DNA of 64,000 nucleotides, taken from positions 62,001-126,000 of the forward strand of contig JAJVII010000011.1 in NCBI GenBank assembly GCA_022072085.1, in the 5' to 3' direction. Numbering within the stretch: the stretch's first letter is position 1; each line of letters opens with the position of its first letter. Shown here in pieces: positions 1-8,084 of the stretch. The stretch is from Phycisphaerae bacterium. GTDB lineage: Bacteria; Planctomycetota; Phycisphaerae; JAJVII01. The position numbers were made by a program, and so were the translations under genes. The notes under the pieces are model-generated. The model was not told the DNA's origin. It was given only the letters and a program-made list of their open reading frames with translations, and ran no database searches.

Positions 1-745
1 CGACCTTCAAGCTGGCCCCGCCGACCAGGGCCCCGTCGATGTCGGGCTGGCCCATCAGCTCAGCCGCGTTGTCCGGCTTGACCGATCCGCCGTACTGGAT
101 CTGCATGGCCTCGGCGGCCGCCCGGCTGTAGAGGTCGGCCAGCAGCTTGCGCACCTGGGCGTGGACCTCCTGGGCCTGCGCCGGCGACGCGGTCACGCCC
201 GTGCCGATCGCCCAGACCGGTTCGTAGGCGATGACGAGGTTGGCCAACTGGCCCGCGCCGACGCCGGCCAATCCCGCCTGCACCTGGCGGCGGTTGACCT
301 CCAGGGTCTGGTTGGCCTTGCGCTGGTCGAGCGTCTCACCGATGCAGAGGATGACGCGGAGGCCCTCAGCCAGCGCCTTCTTCACCTTCGCGTTGATCAG
401 ATCGTCGCCCTCGCCGATGACGTGCCGCCGCTCGCTGTGGCCGCACAGGACGAAGTGGACGCCGACGTCCTTGAGCATGGCAGCCGAGATTTCGCCGGTG
501 AACGCGCCGTTGTCCTGGGTGTAGAGATCCTGGGCGCCCAGCCAGGCCTTCGCCCGGCCGTTGGTCACCAGGCGGGCCACGTCGGAGAGATAGACGAACG
601 GCGGGCAGAGCCCGACCTCGACGGCGTCGGCCTTGCCAACCAGCGCCTCGTCGAGCTTGTGAACGATGCCGTCAGCCAGAGCGCAGGCCGACTTGCGGTT
701 GGTGTTCATCTTCCAGTTGCCAGCCACGAAGAACTTGCGTGCCAC
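1..745 (-). CDS. tpiA: Triosephosphate isomerase, C-terminus cut by window edge
   Basis: The enzyme interconverts dihydroxyacetone phosphate and glyceraldehyde 3-phosphate in glycolysis and gluconeogenesis in the cytoplasm. Translation from a GTG start gives VARKFFVAGNWKMN, with the catalytic Lys in NWKMN. The catalytic His lies in CGHSERR, the catalytic Glu in AYEPVWAIGTG, and the phosphate-binding segments are GGSVKPDN and GALVGGASL. The window ends just after GGASLKV, so only a few C-terminal residues are missing. The GTG is chosen because it places the conserved RKFFVAGNWKMN at the family's usual N-terminus; no upstream ATG is in frame nearby. The DAHP synthase gene ends about 76 bp upstream in the same orientation, so the two may be cotranscribed. 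Confidence 0.97.
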   Translation of the reverse strand, partial: MARKFFVAGNWKMNTNRKSACALADGIVHKLDEALVGKADAVEVGLCPPFVYLSDVARLVTNGRAKAWLGAQDLYTQDNGAFTGEISAAMLKDVGVHFVLCGHSERRHVIGEGDDLINAKVKKALAEGLRVILCIGETLDQRKANQTLEVNRRQVQAGLAGVGAGQLANLVIAYEPVWAIGTGVTASPAQAQEVHAQVRKLLADLYSRAAAEAMQIQYGGSVKPDNAAELMGQPDIDGALVGGASLKV

Positions 746-821
746 GGTTGAATCCTTTCTCTGACGCTTGTCTCTTTCCTCTTCCTCGAGCCGCCGACGG
801 GAGCCGGCGGTTGCGTCGCCG

Positions 822-1847
822 TCATTCCGCCTCGGGGAACTCCCTGCCGACCGCCGCCGCCACCGCCCGGCACTGGTCCATCATCTCGGCGAAGGCCGCC
901 GGGAAGACCGCCTGCGGCCCGTCGCACATGGCGTCCTCGGGGCAGTCGTGGACCTCGACGATGAAGCCATCGGCCCCGGCGGCGATGCCCGCCAGCGTCA
1001 GGCCCGGCACCCATTGCCGGTCGCCGGCGGCGTGCGAGGGGTCGATGATCACCGGCAGGTGCGTCTCGCGTTTGGCCACGACGACCGCGCCCACGTCGAA
1101 GGTATAGCGCATCGCCCCTTCAAACGTCTTGATGCCGCGCTCGCAGAGCACCACGTCCTTGTTGCCCTGGGCCAGCACGTATTCCGCGCTCATCAGCCAT
1201 TCCTTGACCGAGGCGGCCAGCCCGCGCTTGAGCAGGACCGGCTTGCGCGTCTTGCCCACCTCGCTGAGCAGCGTGAAGTTCTGCATGTTCCGGGCGCCGA
1301 TCTGGAGCATGTCCACGTAGCGGACCGCCAGTTCGACCTGCCGCGGGTCCATCACCTCGCTGGCTACCGGCATGCCCAGTTCGTCGGCGGCGGCGCGGAG
1401 GATCTTCAGCCCGTCTTCGCCCATGCCCTGGAAGCTGTAGGGGCTGGTCCGCGGCTTGAACGCCCCGCCGCGGAGCATCCGAGCGCCGGCCGCCCGCACC
1501 GCGCGGCCGACCTGGAAGATCGTCGTGTCATTCTCGACCGCGCAGGGGCCGGCGATGCCGACGCACGCTCGGCCGCCAAATTCGACCGGGCCGACCCGCA
1601 CCACCGAGCCCTCGGGGTGGAACTCGCGGGCGGCCAGCTTGTACGGCCGCATGATCGCCAGCACGTCGTCCACGCCGGGCAGGCTCTTGAGCTTGGGCAG
1701 GAAGCTCTCGGCCTCCTCGCCGATGGCCCCGATGATCGTGCGGAACCGGCCGCGCGATACGTGGGGCTGAAGGCCCAGTTCGCCGATGCGGTCGATCACG
1801 TGCTGGATCGTCGCGTCGTCGCTGCCGGATTTCATGACTACGATCAT
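822..1847 (-). CDS. aroF: 3-deoxy-7-phosphoheptulonate synthase (DAHP synthase), AroA-beta/KDSA-like type
   Basis: The enzyme condenses phosphoenolpyruvate and erythrose 4-phosphate, the first step of the shikimate pathway. The 341-residue product starts MIVVMKSGSDDATIQHVIDR, which is the ferredoxin-like N-terminal domain of the single-domain type (about residues 1-70). The catalytic barrel follows, with AGPCAVEN, RGGAFKPRTSPYSFQG, IGARNMQNF, LKRGLAAS, and the late motifs IDPSHAAG and EVHDCPEDA. The frame stays open upstream to 1982, but that part is low-complexity and overlaps pheA, so the ATG at 1847 is preferred. It lies 67 bp downstream of pheA, so the two aromatic-pathway genes probably form one operon, with a short repeat-like stretch between them. 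Confidence 0.95.
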   Translation of the reverse strand: MIVVMKSGSDDATIQHVIDRIGELGLQPHVSRGRFRTIIGAIGEEAESFLPKLKSLPGVDDVLAIMRPYKLAAREFHPEGSVVRVGPVEFGGRACVGIAGPCAVENDTTIFQVGRAVRAAGARMLRGGAFKPRTSPYSFQGMGEDGLKILRAAADELGMPVASEVMDPRQVELAVRYVDMLQIGARNMQNFTLLSEVGKTRKPVLLKRGLAASVKEWLMSAEYVLAQGNKDVVLCERGIKTFEGAMRYTFDVGAVVVAKRETHLPVIIDPSHAAGDRQWVPGLTLAGIAAGADGFIVEVHDCPEDAMCDGPQAVFPAAFAEMMDQCRAVAAAVGREFPEAE

Positions 1848-1869
1848 CGCGTCAGGTCCTGTCAGTCCT

Positions 1870-1905
1870 TTCGCCGCGTCTCCGCGTCTTCGCGTCCCCG
1901 CGGCA
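1870..1905. repeat. Short repeat-like stretch (CGCGTCTTCGCG type)
   Basis: The spacer between pheA and the DAHP synthase gene contains alternating CCGCGTCTCCGCGTCTTCGCG-like words. They resemble the simple-word repeats at gene ends elsewhere in this window, but no second arm is visible, so this may be a decayed copy. Confidence 0.35.
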
Positions 1906-1914
1906 TCTTTCTCG

Positions 1915-3033
1915 TCACGCCCCCATGATTTCCTTGGCCCGCGGGAAGCTGCCCAGGACGTTGAGCTGGAGGCAGTGCTCACGGGCCTCTTCGACGGCCT
2001 GGATCATGTTCTCGTCCTCGCGGTGGCCTTCGCAGTCGACGAAGAAGTAGTATTCCCAGTTGTGCTTCTTGCTGGGGCGCGTGTCGATGTTGGTCAGGTT
2101 CACGCCGTTGCGGCGGAAGACGTCCAGCACGTCGGCCAGCGCCCCGGAGCGGTGCGCGGTGGTGAACATGATGGCCGTCTTGTCCTCGCCGCTGGGACGG
2201 GCCGACTCCTTGCCGATGACCAGGAAGCGCGTCAGGTTGTTGGCGTTGTCCTCGACGTTGGGAACCTGGATTGGCAGGCCGTAGAGCTTCGCCGCCAGCG
2301 CCGAGCCGATCGCGCCGGACGATTCCTCGCCCGTGACGATCTCCGCGGCCCGGCTGGTCGAGGCGACCGGGACGGTCTTGTCCATCAGACCGTTGGCGCT
2401 CAGCCAGCGGCGGCATTGGGTGAAGACCTCCGGCTTGGAGTAGATCTTTTCGAGCTTGTCGACCGGGCGGCGGGCCAGCAGGTTGTGGTGGATCGCCACC
2501 ATCACCTCGGCGCAGATGTGCATCTCCAGTTCGATGAAGGCGTCCAGCGTGTCGATGACGCCGCCGCCGATGGAGTTCTCGACCGGCACCATGCCCAGAT
2601 CCACGTGCCCGCGGGCGACCTCCTCGAAGATCGTCCGGATGTCCGGCAGCGGGCGGTATTCGACCGATTGGCCGAACTTCACCGTCGCGCCCAGGTGACT
2701 GAAGCTGCCCTCGGGGCCGAGATAGCCGATTCGCAGCCGCCGCTCCAGCGCGAAGCTGCCGCTCATCAGCTCGCGGTAGATGGCCCAGAGCGTCGAGTCC
2801 GGCAGCGGTCCGGTGTTGATCGCGGCTATCCGCTCGAGCACCTGCTTCTCGCGGTCGGGGGCGTAGACCGGCGTGCCGTCGGCGTTCTTGATGTGTCCGA
2901 CCCGGATGACGACCTCGGCGCGCTGGTTGAGCGTGCGCACGATCTGCTCATCCAGGCGGTCGATCTGTACGCGCAGCTCCGCCAGGTCCATCTCGTCCAG
3001 GGGCTTCGTTTTGGGCTCCATGCGTTCGGGCAC
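1915..3033 (-). CDS. pheA: Bifunctional chorismate mutase/prephenate dehydratase (P-protein)
   Basis: The protein converts chorismate to prephenate and then to phenylpyruvate for phenylalanine synthesis. Of its 372 residues, about 15-95 are an AroQ-type chorismate mutase (LRVQIDRLDEQIVRTLNQRA, then the distal helix ending in SGSFALERR). Residues about 98-275 are prephenate dehydratase (IGYLGPEGSFSH, VPVENSIGG, and NLTRFLVIG near its end). Residues about 285-370 are a regulatory ACT domain (RSGALADVLDVFRRNGVNLTNI and the ESRP-like TRPSKK). All parts are intact and of usual length. A second in-frame ATG at 3021 (MEPKTKP) is an equally possible start. DAHP synthase follows 67 bp downstream. Feedback control by phenylalanine through the ACT domain is expected from the family. 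Confidence 0.97.
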   Translation of the reverse strand: MPERMEPKTKPLDEMDLAELRVQIDRLDEQIVRTLNQRAEVVIRVGHIKNADGTPVYAPDREKQVLERIAAINTGPLPDSTLWAIYRELMSGSFALERRLRIGYLGPEGSFSHLGATVKFGQSVEYRPLPDIRTIFEEVARGHVDLGMVPVENSIGGGVIDTLDAFIELEMHICAEVMVAIHHNLLARRPVDKLEKIYSKPEVFTQCRRWLSANGLMDKTVPVASTSRAAEIVTGEESSGAIGSALAAKLYGLPIQVPNVEDNANNLTRFLVIGKESARPSGEDKTAIMFTTAHRSGALADVLDVFRRNGVNLTNIDTRPSKKHNWEYYFFVDCEGHREDENMIQAVEEAREHCLQLNVLGSFPRAKEIMGA

Positions 3034-3374
3034 CGGGCCCCTCCGGCGCGCACCGACGTTGGGCCGGAGCGCGGCAAACCAGTCACTTTATCGAAAGCCG
3101 CCCCCAAAGGCAAGTCATATCGCGCCCCGCCGGTCGCCCCGGGGACGGCCAAGTCGGCCGCGCCGACTGATACGCAAATAGAGATGTTATCGGCCCTTAG
3201 CTCAGCCCTGCGGAGACAGGACGCCGGGCCGGGAAGGACAATCTTCCTGCCCGCTGCGCCGGGCCAGAGGCCAGGGGGACGGTGGCTCGTCGCTTCGCTC
3301 TTTCCTTCGCTTGCGAACGAGAAGGGAGAGAGTCTTCCAGGCTGCGGGGCACGTTGCCGGCGGAACCGGGCGGA

Positions 3375-4664
3375 TCAGCCGCCTCCGCCGGGGCGCCGGG
3401 GCCAGCGCGAGCCCGGATCGCCGTTGTTGTCATTCCCGCCGTTGCCCTTGTCGCCCTGATTGTCCTTGGCGCCGTCGTCGGCCTTGGTCGAGGCCAGCGG
3501 GAACTCGTCGATGGCCTTGGCCGCCGCCTGATCCAGCAGTACCAGCCGGTTCGCGTGTGTCGGTTCGGGGTACTTCGCTTTGAAGGCGTCCAGTTCGCTC
3601 TGAGCCTGGCGGATCTGCTCACGCAGCTTCTCCCGCTGCTGATAGGCGCTGTCGAACCGCTGCCGCAGGTTGCCGGTGTCGTTGGGTCGGCCGCCGCCGC
3701 GGCCCCAGCGGTCGAACCGGTCGCGCATCTCGCGGCGCATCGACTCGATCTCCGCGTCGGTCTGATCGCTCTGGGACTGCAACTTGTCCAGCTTGCCCCT
3801 GGTGGCCGCCGCCTGTTTCTCGATGTCGGCCGCCTCCTTGGCGCTCTTGTCATACTGCTCCTGGCTGACCCACTTGTTGCCCCAGCGGGTCATGCCCTTC
3901 TGCTTGCCGGCAGCGTGCATCTGGTCGATGATCTGGCGAAGCTGCTTGTCAGCAGCCGCCAGCGCCGTAGCCGAGTAGCCCTTCTGCTTGGCCAGCCACA
4001 TCGTCAGGTCGAGGTTGTCCAGGATGGGGTCAGCCGGATTGCTCCGGGCCGCCTTGAGCAGATGCTGAATCGCCCGCGCCCAGTTGAGTTGGCGGGCGCT
4101 GAGGACGCCAAGGTTGTTGGCTGCCGCCGCCTGGTCGGCTTCGATACGCAGGGCCGCGTCATACGCCGCCGCCGCGTCGGTCAGCCGGTCGGCCTTGAGC
4201 ATCAGTTCGCCGCGCGTGAACGGCACGTCCAGCCGCCAGGGGTGCAGGACAGCCGCGTCGTTGAGCAACTTGAGGGCCACGTTCACGTCCGGGGCGGTCG
4301 CCGCCTCCTTCAGCAGGGCGTCGACCTGCTGGTTGCGGCGCTGGGCCTCCTCTCGCCCAATCCAGTTGGGCCCGAACCGCACCAGCCCGGCGTCCACCCG
4401 CTGCTGCCAGACCTCGCGCTCCGCGGCCGCCTGCACGACCTTGGGGCCTTCGGGGAACTGCTTGAGATAGGCGGTCCAGACAGCCAGGCCCTCCTCCGCC
4501 GTCCCGGCCTTCTCGGCCTCGGCGCGGGCAACGAGAAAGGTGTGCTCCGCGTTGGCATCAGCCGGCGCGGCCGAGGGTTCAGCCGGCGGGTCCGCTGCCG
4601 CCGAGAGCGCAGGCCCGGTCATTACCGTCGTCGCCAGGAGCCATCCGATCCATCGTAACTGCAT
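3375..4664 (-). CDS. Secreted TPR and coiled-coil protein of unknown function
   Basis: The 429-residue protein starts MQLRWIGWLLATTVMTGPAL, a Sec-type signal peptide with probable cleavage after LSAAA. An acidic Pro/Ala linker follows. Two tetratricopeptide-like units are visible (GELMLKADRLTDAAAAYDAA and NNLGVLSARQLNWARAIQHL, about residues 160-230). Next comes a charged coiled-coil region (AADIEKQAAATRGKLDKLQS onward). The tail is low-complexity and rich in Gly, Asn and Asp. The frame runs open upstream to 4826, but only the ATG at 4664 gives a signal peptide. TPR modules scaffold protein complexes, so a periplasmic or envelope scaffold is plausible. No enzyme motif was found. Confidence 0.8.
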   Translation of the reverse strand: MQLRWIGWLLATTVMTGPALSAAADPPAEPSAAPADANAEHTFLVARAEAEKAGTAEEGLAVWTAYLKQFPEGPKVVQAAAEREVWQQRVDAGLVRFGPNWIGREEAQRRNQQVDALLKEAATAPDVNVALKLLNDAAVLHPWRLDVPFTRGELMLKADRLTDAAAAYDAALRIEADQAAAANNLGVLSARQLNWARAIQHLLKAARSNPADPILDNLDLTMWLAKQKGYSATALAAADKQLRQIIDQMHAAGKQKGMTRWGNKWVSQEQYDKSAKEAADIEKQAAATRGKLDKLQSQSDQTDAEIESMRREMRDRFDRWGRGGGRPNDTGNLRQRFDSAYQQREKLREQIRQAQSELDAFKAKYPEPTHANRLVLLDQAAAKAIDEFPLASTKADDGAKDNQGDKGNGGNDNNGDPGSRWPRRPGGGG

Positions 4665-4940
4665 GCCACACCCCCGGCAGCCGATGGGCCGCCGCAGATA
4701 GGGAACATCCCGGTGCATCCGGGGAAGTCTACCATATATTCTATTAAACGCATAGTAGATTGCGCTATTGCCGTCCGTGCAAGGGGGAGCGACAGGGGGA
4801 ATGTCGAATGCCGAATGTCGAATCAATGGCGAATACAGGAGGCTGGAGTTGGGAGTCAGGAATCAGAATAGGGTCGTGCGCTGCTCGCGTCTTCATCCAG
4901 GCCCCGGCGCTTGCGACGGGGACCGCGACCGCAAACCGGT
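4665..4940. repeat. Intergenic region with degenerate repeat words
   Basis: No gene is seen in this spacer. At 4803-4830 the word (C)GAATG(C/T)CGAATG recurs, and at 4850-4875 there is GGGAGTCAGGAATCAGAATAGG. These resemble the GCGGAATG and GGGTCAG repeat classes found elsewhere in the window and may be decayed copies. An AT-rich patch at about 4730-4758 upstream of the TPR gene may hold its promoter, but no clear -35/-10 pair was identified. Confidence 0.5.
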
Positions 4941-5909
4941 TCAGTCCTGCCTGGAGGGTTCATCAGGTGCAGAGGGCGCAGCGACTGCGGCGTCCTTGTG
5001 TCTGGCTGGCCAGATCAGCGACGCCACGATCGAGCCGCCCAGCAACGCGATGATGACGCCCAGCGCCAGCGGGATCGGCACGTGGACCCAGTTGGCCAGC
5101 AGCATCTTGGCCCCTACGAACACCAGGATGGCCGCCAGTCCGTAGTGCAGGCGATGGAACAGCCGCATCATGCCCGCCAGCACGAAGTAGAGCGACCGCA
5201 GGCCGCAGATGGCGAAGACGTTGGACGTGTAGATGATAAACGGATCGCGGGTGATGGCGAAGATGGCCGGGATCGAATCGACCGCGAACAGCACGTCGGT
5301 GGTCTCGATGACCAGGACGACAACCAGCAGGGGCGTGGCCATCAGTCTGCCGGCCCGCCTGATGAAGAATCGTCCGCGTTCGTCGTAGTCCGTGGCGACG
5401 GGCATCAGCCGGCGGAACAGCCGGAGGATCGGGTTGCGGTCGGGGTGGATCTCCTTGTTCTTCTGGATGGCCATCCGCACGCCGACGATGACCAGGAACA
5501 CGCCGAAGAGGTAAAGAATCCACTCGAACCGCCGGATGAGAACGACGCCGGCCAGGATCATGATGGCCCGCATGGCCAATGCACCGACGATTCCCCAGGA
5601 CAGCGCGCGGTGCTGGTGGCGGGGCGGCACGCGGAAGTAACTGAAAATGAGCAGGAACACGAACACGTTGTCCATGCTCAACGAGTATTCGATGAGATAG
5701 CCGGTCAGGAACTCCAGCGCCTTGGGACCGCCCTCGAAGTGCCAGATGGCCGCGTTGAAACCCAGCGCCAGCGCGATCCACGTCCCCACCAGCAGCAGGG
5801 CCGTGCGGAAAGAGACCTCGCGGTCGCGCCGATTGAACAGCCCGAGATCCAGCACGAGCATCACCGCGATGACGCAGCCGAACGCGATCCACATCCAGAC
5901 GTTGAGCAT
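4941..5909 (-). CDS. TerC family integral membrane protein
   Basis: The 322-residue protein has the TerC/Alx layout of about nine membrane helices. Hallmark motifs are EYSLSMDNVFVFLLIFSYF near residue 75 and ETTDVLFAVDSIPAIFAIT near residue 205, whose acidic residues are proposed to bind metal in the family. FGVFLVIVGVRMA and GLAAILVFVGAKMLLANW are further family segments. TerC/Alx proteins are implicated in Mn2+ export and in metal loading of secreted proteins. The loop around residues 155-185 is charged. No yybP-ykoY (Mn2+) riboswitch was seen upstream. The gene is flanked downstream by the repeat-bearing spacer of the TPR gene and upstream by the heptamer hairpin at 5955-6106. Confidence 0.93.
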   Translation of the reverse strand: MLNVWMWIAFGCVIAVMLVLDLGLFNRRDREVSFRTALLLVGTWIALALGFNAAIWHFEGGPKALEFLTGYLIEYSLSMDNVFVFLLIFSYFRVPPRHQHRALSWGIVGALAMRAIMILAGVVLIRRFEWILYLFGVFLVIVGVRMAIQKNKEIHPDRNPILRLFRRLMPVATDYDERGRFFIRRAGRLMATPLLVVVLVIETTDVLFAVDSIPAIFAITRDPFIIYTSNVFAICGLRSLYFVLAGMMRLFHRLHYGLAAILVFVGAKMLLANWVHVPIPLALGVIIALLGGSIVASLIWPARHKDAAVAAPSAPDEPSRQD

Positions 5910-5954
5910 GGTGCGTCCATCATACGAACGCTCCGTGCGGCGACAAGTGAAACC

Positions 5955-6106
5955 TGGATCAGGGGTCAGGGATCAGGGATCAGGGATCAGGGGTCAGGGG
6001 TCAGGGGTCAGGGGCCAGGGATCAGGGGTCAGGGGTCAGAGGTCAGAGAAGACAGAGAATGCTTCCCCCTCTTCCTGATCCCTGGCCCCTGACCCCTGAC
6101 CTCTGG
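5955..6106. repeat. Heptamer tandem repeat with inverted arm (GGGTCAG class)
   Basis: About 13 tandem 7-bp units of the form GGRTCAG run from 5955 to about 6050 (mostly GGATCAG and GGGTCAG, one GGCCAGG variant). A spacer follows, then an inverted arm at about 6072-6106 whose complement matches roughly 28 bases of the direct array. The whole could fold into a long hairpin. It ends directly against the asnB stop codon. The units are too short and lack spacers, so this is not a CRISPR array. Confidence 0.9.
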
Positions 6107-6107
6107 C

Positions 6108-8024
6108 TCACCCGTTCCTCCGCAGCCACAGCAGCAGCGACCAGAGCTTGAAAGCGCGGGAGCCCTCGACGCAGGCGGCGTAACGCGGCAGGGCCGGGTG
6201 CAGCCATTGGCGGGCCAGGTCGGGGTGCTCAGCCATCACGTCCGAAGCCAGCCGCGACAGATCAGCCGGCGTGAACCACTGCTTGACCGGCGAACTGAAC
6301 CCCTTCTTGGGGCGGTTGCGGATCAGCTCGGGCAGCCGATCGCCGACGGCCTGGCGGAACAGGCCCTTGAGCTTCCCGTCCGGGTTGCGGACGGCCTGCG
6401 GCAGGGCGGCGACGTACTCGACCAGGCGGTGGCTCAGCAGCGGGACGCGCAGCTCCAGCGAGACGCTCATGCTCGTGCGGTCGGCCCGCGTCAGATTCAG
6501 GTCGGGCAGGAAAGTCATCATGTCCACGAACTGCATTCGGGCCATCGGTGGCAGGTCGTCGCGCCAGAACTTGCGGAAGTAGGCCAGCCCGTCGCGGGCG
6601 GCCATCGCGTCGGCCAGTTCCGGCGAGAAGACCCCGCGCTTGTCACCGGCGGTCATCGCCCCCATGAGCTGGCCGAACAGCTCGACCGAGCCCAGCGACG
6701 GCAGCAGCCACTTCCTGCGCGGCCGCCGCGTGAGGGCCTCGACGGTCCTGCGGACGAACTGGCCGGCGGCGGACTTCCAGAAACTCGGCCGCTGGAACCG
6801 CATCCACCAGGTGTACCACGAGTAGCCGCCGAACGTCTCGTCGCCGCCCTCGCCGCACAGCGCGACCGTCGAGCAGGTCCGCGCCAGCCGGGCGACGAAG
6901 AGCATCCCGATCGAGCTGGACGCTGCGAACGGCTCGTCGAACAGATCCACGATCGCGTCCATCTCCCGGTGGGCCATCTCGCGCGAGACGGTCTGCTCGT
7001 GGTGGACCGTGCCGTAGGCGTCGGCCGCGGCCCGGGCGTAGTGCAGCTCGCTGTGCTCCTCGATGTCGAAGGCGATCGAGAAGCTGTGCAGCTTCTCCCC
7101 GCCCAGCCGTCGGTCCGGGCCCGGGCGGCGGAACACATCGGCGGCCCGCTGGGTGACAATGCTGCTGTCCAGCCCGCCGCTGAGGTAGACCCCCGTCGGC
7201 ACGTCGGCGACGAGGTAGTCGGCGACGGCTGCGTCGAGCAGCTCAGCCAGCCGGTCAGCCGCCGTCGCCGGATCGGCCGCCGCCGCCTCGAACGCCGGCT
7301 GCCAGTACTGCCGCACCGCGACGCCGTCAGCCGAGAAGGTCAGCACGTGCCCCGGCGGCAGCTTGGCCACGTCGCGATAGATCGTCGCCGGCGTCGGCAC
7401 GTAGCCGTAGCTGAAGTAGTCCCACGCCGCCGACGGCTCCAGGTCGCGGGCCACCCGCCCGCTCGCGAGCACCGCGCGAATCTCGCTGCCGAAGACCAGC
7501 CGCCCGCCGGCGGCGCTGTAGAACAGTGGCTTGATGCCCAGCCGATCGCGCACGAGGTAGGTCGTGGCCCCGGCCTTTCCCTGACCCCCGCCCTCTGACC
7601 CCCGACCCCCGATCCCTGCCCCCTGGCCCCTGCTGTCGTGGATCGCCAGCGCGAACATGCCCTCGAGCCGCTCGATGCAGGCGATGCCCCACTGGAGGTA
7701 GGCGTGCAGGATGACTTCGGTGTCGCTGTCGCTGCTGAAAGCGTGGCCGAGCCCCTTCAACTCGTCGCGCAGGCCGCGGAAGTTGTAGACCTCGCCGTTA
7801 TAGACGATGTGGACCTGGCCGCCCGGGTCGCTCATCGGCTGATGCCCGCGCGGTGAGAGGTCCAGGATGCTCAGGCGCCGGTGGCCCAGCCCAGCCGACC
7901 CGTCCGGCGCGACCCAGAGGCCCGCGTCGTCGGGCCCGCGATGGGTCAGCGTGTCGCGCATCCGCGTAACGAGTTCGCCCGTCACGCCGCCCGCCAGGTC
8001 GATAATGCCCGCGATCCCGCACAT
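6108..8024 (-). CDS. asnB: Asparagine synthase (glutamine-hydrolysing) with in-frame repeat insertion
   Basis: The enzyme makes asparagine, or amidates another substrate, using glutamine and ATP. The 638-residue product starts MCGIAGI with the nucleophilic Cys2. The glutaminase domain spans about residues 2-220 (THRGPDDAG, GHRRLSILDLS, VYNGEVYN). The synthetase domain follows, with the ATP-binding loop YLSGGLDSSIV, CGEGGDETFGGY, and a normal C-terminus (NRPKKGFSSPVKQW). Residues about 131-150 (SRGQGAGIGG through GGGQGK) are a Gly-rich insertion after FALAIHD and before LVRDRLGIKPLFY. That junction is normally continuous in the family. The insertion is encoded by the GGGTCAG-type repeat at 7577-7634. 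A family 2 glycosyltransferase is divergently transcribed from a shared 60-bp region, so a role in surface polysaccharide modification is also possible. Confidence 0.95.
   Translation of the reverse strand: MCGIAGIIDLAGGVTGELVTRMRDTLTHRGPDDAGLWVAPDGSAGLGHRRLSILDLSPRGHQPMSDPGGQVHIVYNGEVYNFRGLRDELKGLGHAFSSDSDTEVILHAYLQWGIACIERLEGMFALAIHDSRGQGAGIGGRGSEGGGQGKAGATTYLVRDRLGIKPLFYSAAGGRLVFGSEIRAVLASGRVARDLEPSAAWDYFSYGYVPTPATIYRDVAKLPPGHVLTFSADGVAVRQYWQPAFEAAAADPATAADRLAELLDAAVADYLVADVPTGVYLSGGLDSSIVTQRAADVFRRPGPDRRLGGEKLHSFSIAFDIEEHSELHYARAAADAYGTVHHEQTVSREMAHREMDAIVDLFDEPFAASSSIGMLFVARLARTCSTVALCGEGGDETFGGYSWYTWWMRFQRPSFWKSAAGQFVRRTVEALTRRPRRKWLLPSLGSVELFGQLMGAMTAGDKRGVFSPELADAMAARDGLAYFRKFWRDDLPPMARMQFVDMMTFLPDLNLTRADRTSMSVSLELRVPLLSHRLVEYVAALPQAVRNPDGKLKGLFRQAVGDRLPELIRNRPKKGFSSPVKQWFTPADLSRLASDVMAEHPDLARQWLHPALPRYAACVEGSRAFKLWSLLLWLRRNG
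7577..7634. repeat. GGGTCAG-class repeat embedded in the asnB coding sequence
   Basis: On the plus strand this stretch reads as CCCTGACCCCC, CCTCTGACCCCC, GATCCCTGCCCC and CTGGCCCCTG words, the same vocabulary as the intergenic element at 5955-6106. It keeps the reading frame and adds about 20 residues rich in Gly to the glutaminase domain of AsnB. Confidence 0.85.
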
Positions 8025-8032
8025 GGCCGGGC

Positions 8033-8061
8033 ATCCTATCGCGCAACCTGTTCGACAACAA
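8033..8061 (-). promoter_or_regulatory. Predicted σ70-type promoter of asnB, close to the start codon
   Basis: Reading the minus strand, TTGTTG (8061-8056), a 17-bp spacer and TAGGAT (8038-8033) form a promoter. Only 8 bases separate the -10 box from the ATG at 8024, so the transcript would have almost no leader. An AGGA within the -10 box could alternatively act as a ribosome binding site if transcription starts further upstream. Confidence 0.5.
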
Positions 8062-8070
8062 CCGACCTGC

Positions 8071-8076
8071 TATAAT
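8071..8076 (+). promoter_or_regulatory. Predicted -10 box of the glycosyltransferase gene (leaderless)
   Basis: A perfect TATAAT lies 8 bases before the ATG at 8085, and no Shine-Dalgarno sequence fits in between. The -35 match is weak (CTGTTC at a 17-bp spacing). The geometry implies a leaderless mRNA and mirrors the divergent asnB promoter. Confidence 0.5.
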
Positions 8077-8084
8077 CGTCGCCG

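Noticed and set aside
161-751. Plus-strand open frame opposite tpiA
   Set aside because: It is the high-GC antisense shadow of tpiA; it has no ribosome binding site and no family motifs, while the minus frame has all TIM motifs.
5910-5954. yybP-ykoY Mn2+ riboswitch before terC
   Set aside because: Only 45 bp of sequence lie before the repeat and no conserved core was seen.
4911-6092. Plus-strand frame giving many GIRDQGSGVRGQ-type repeats
   Set aside because: It is a shadow of the TerC gene that runs into the heptamer repeat; the peptide is just the repeat translated.
5955-6106. CRISPR array
   Set aside because: Units are 7 bp without unique spacers and no cas genes are near.
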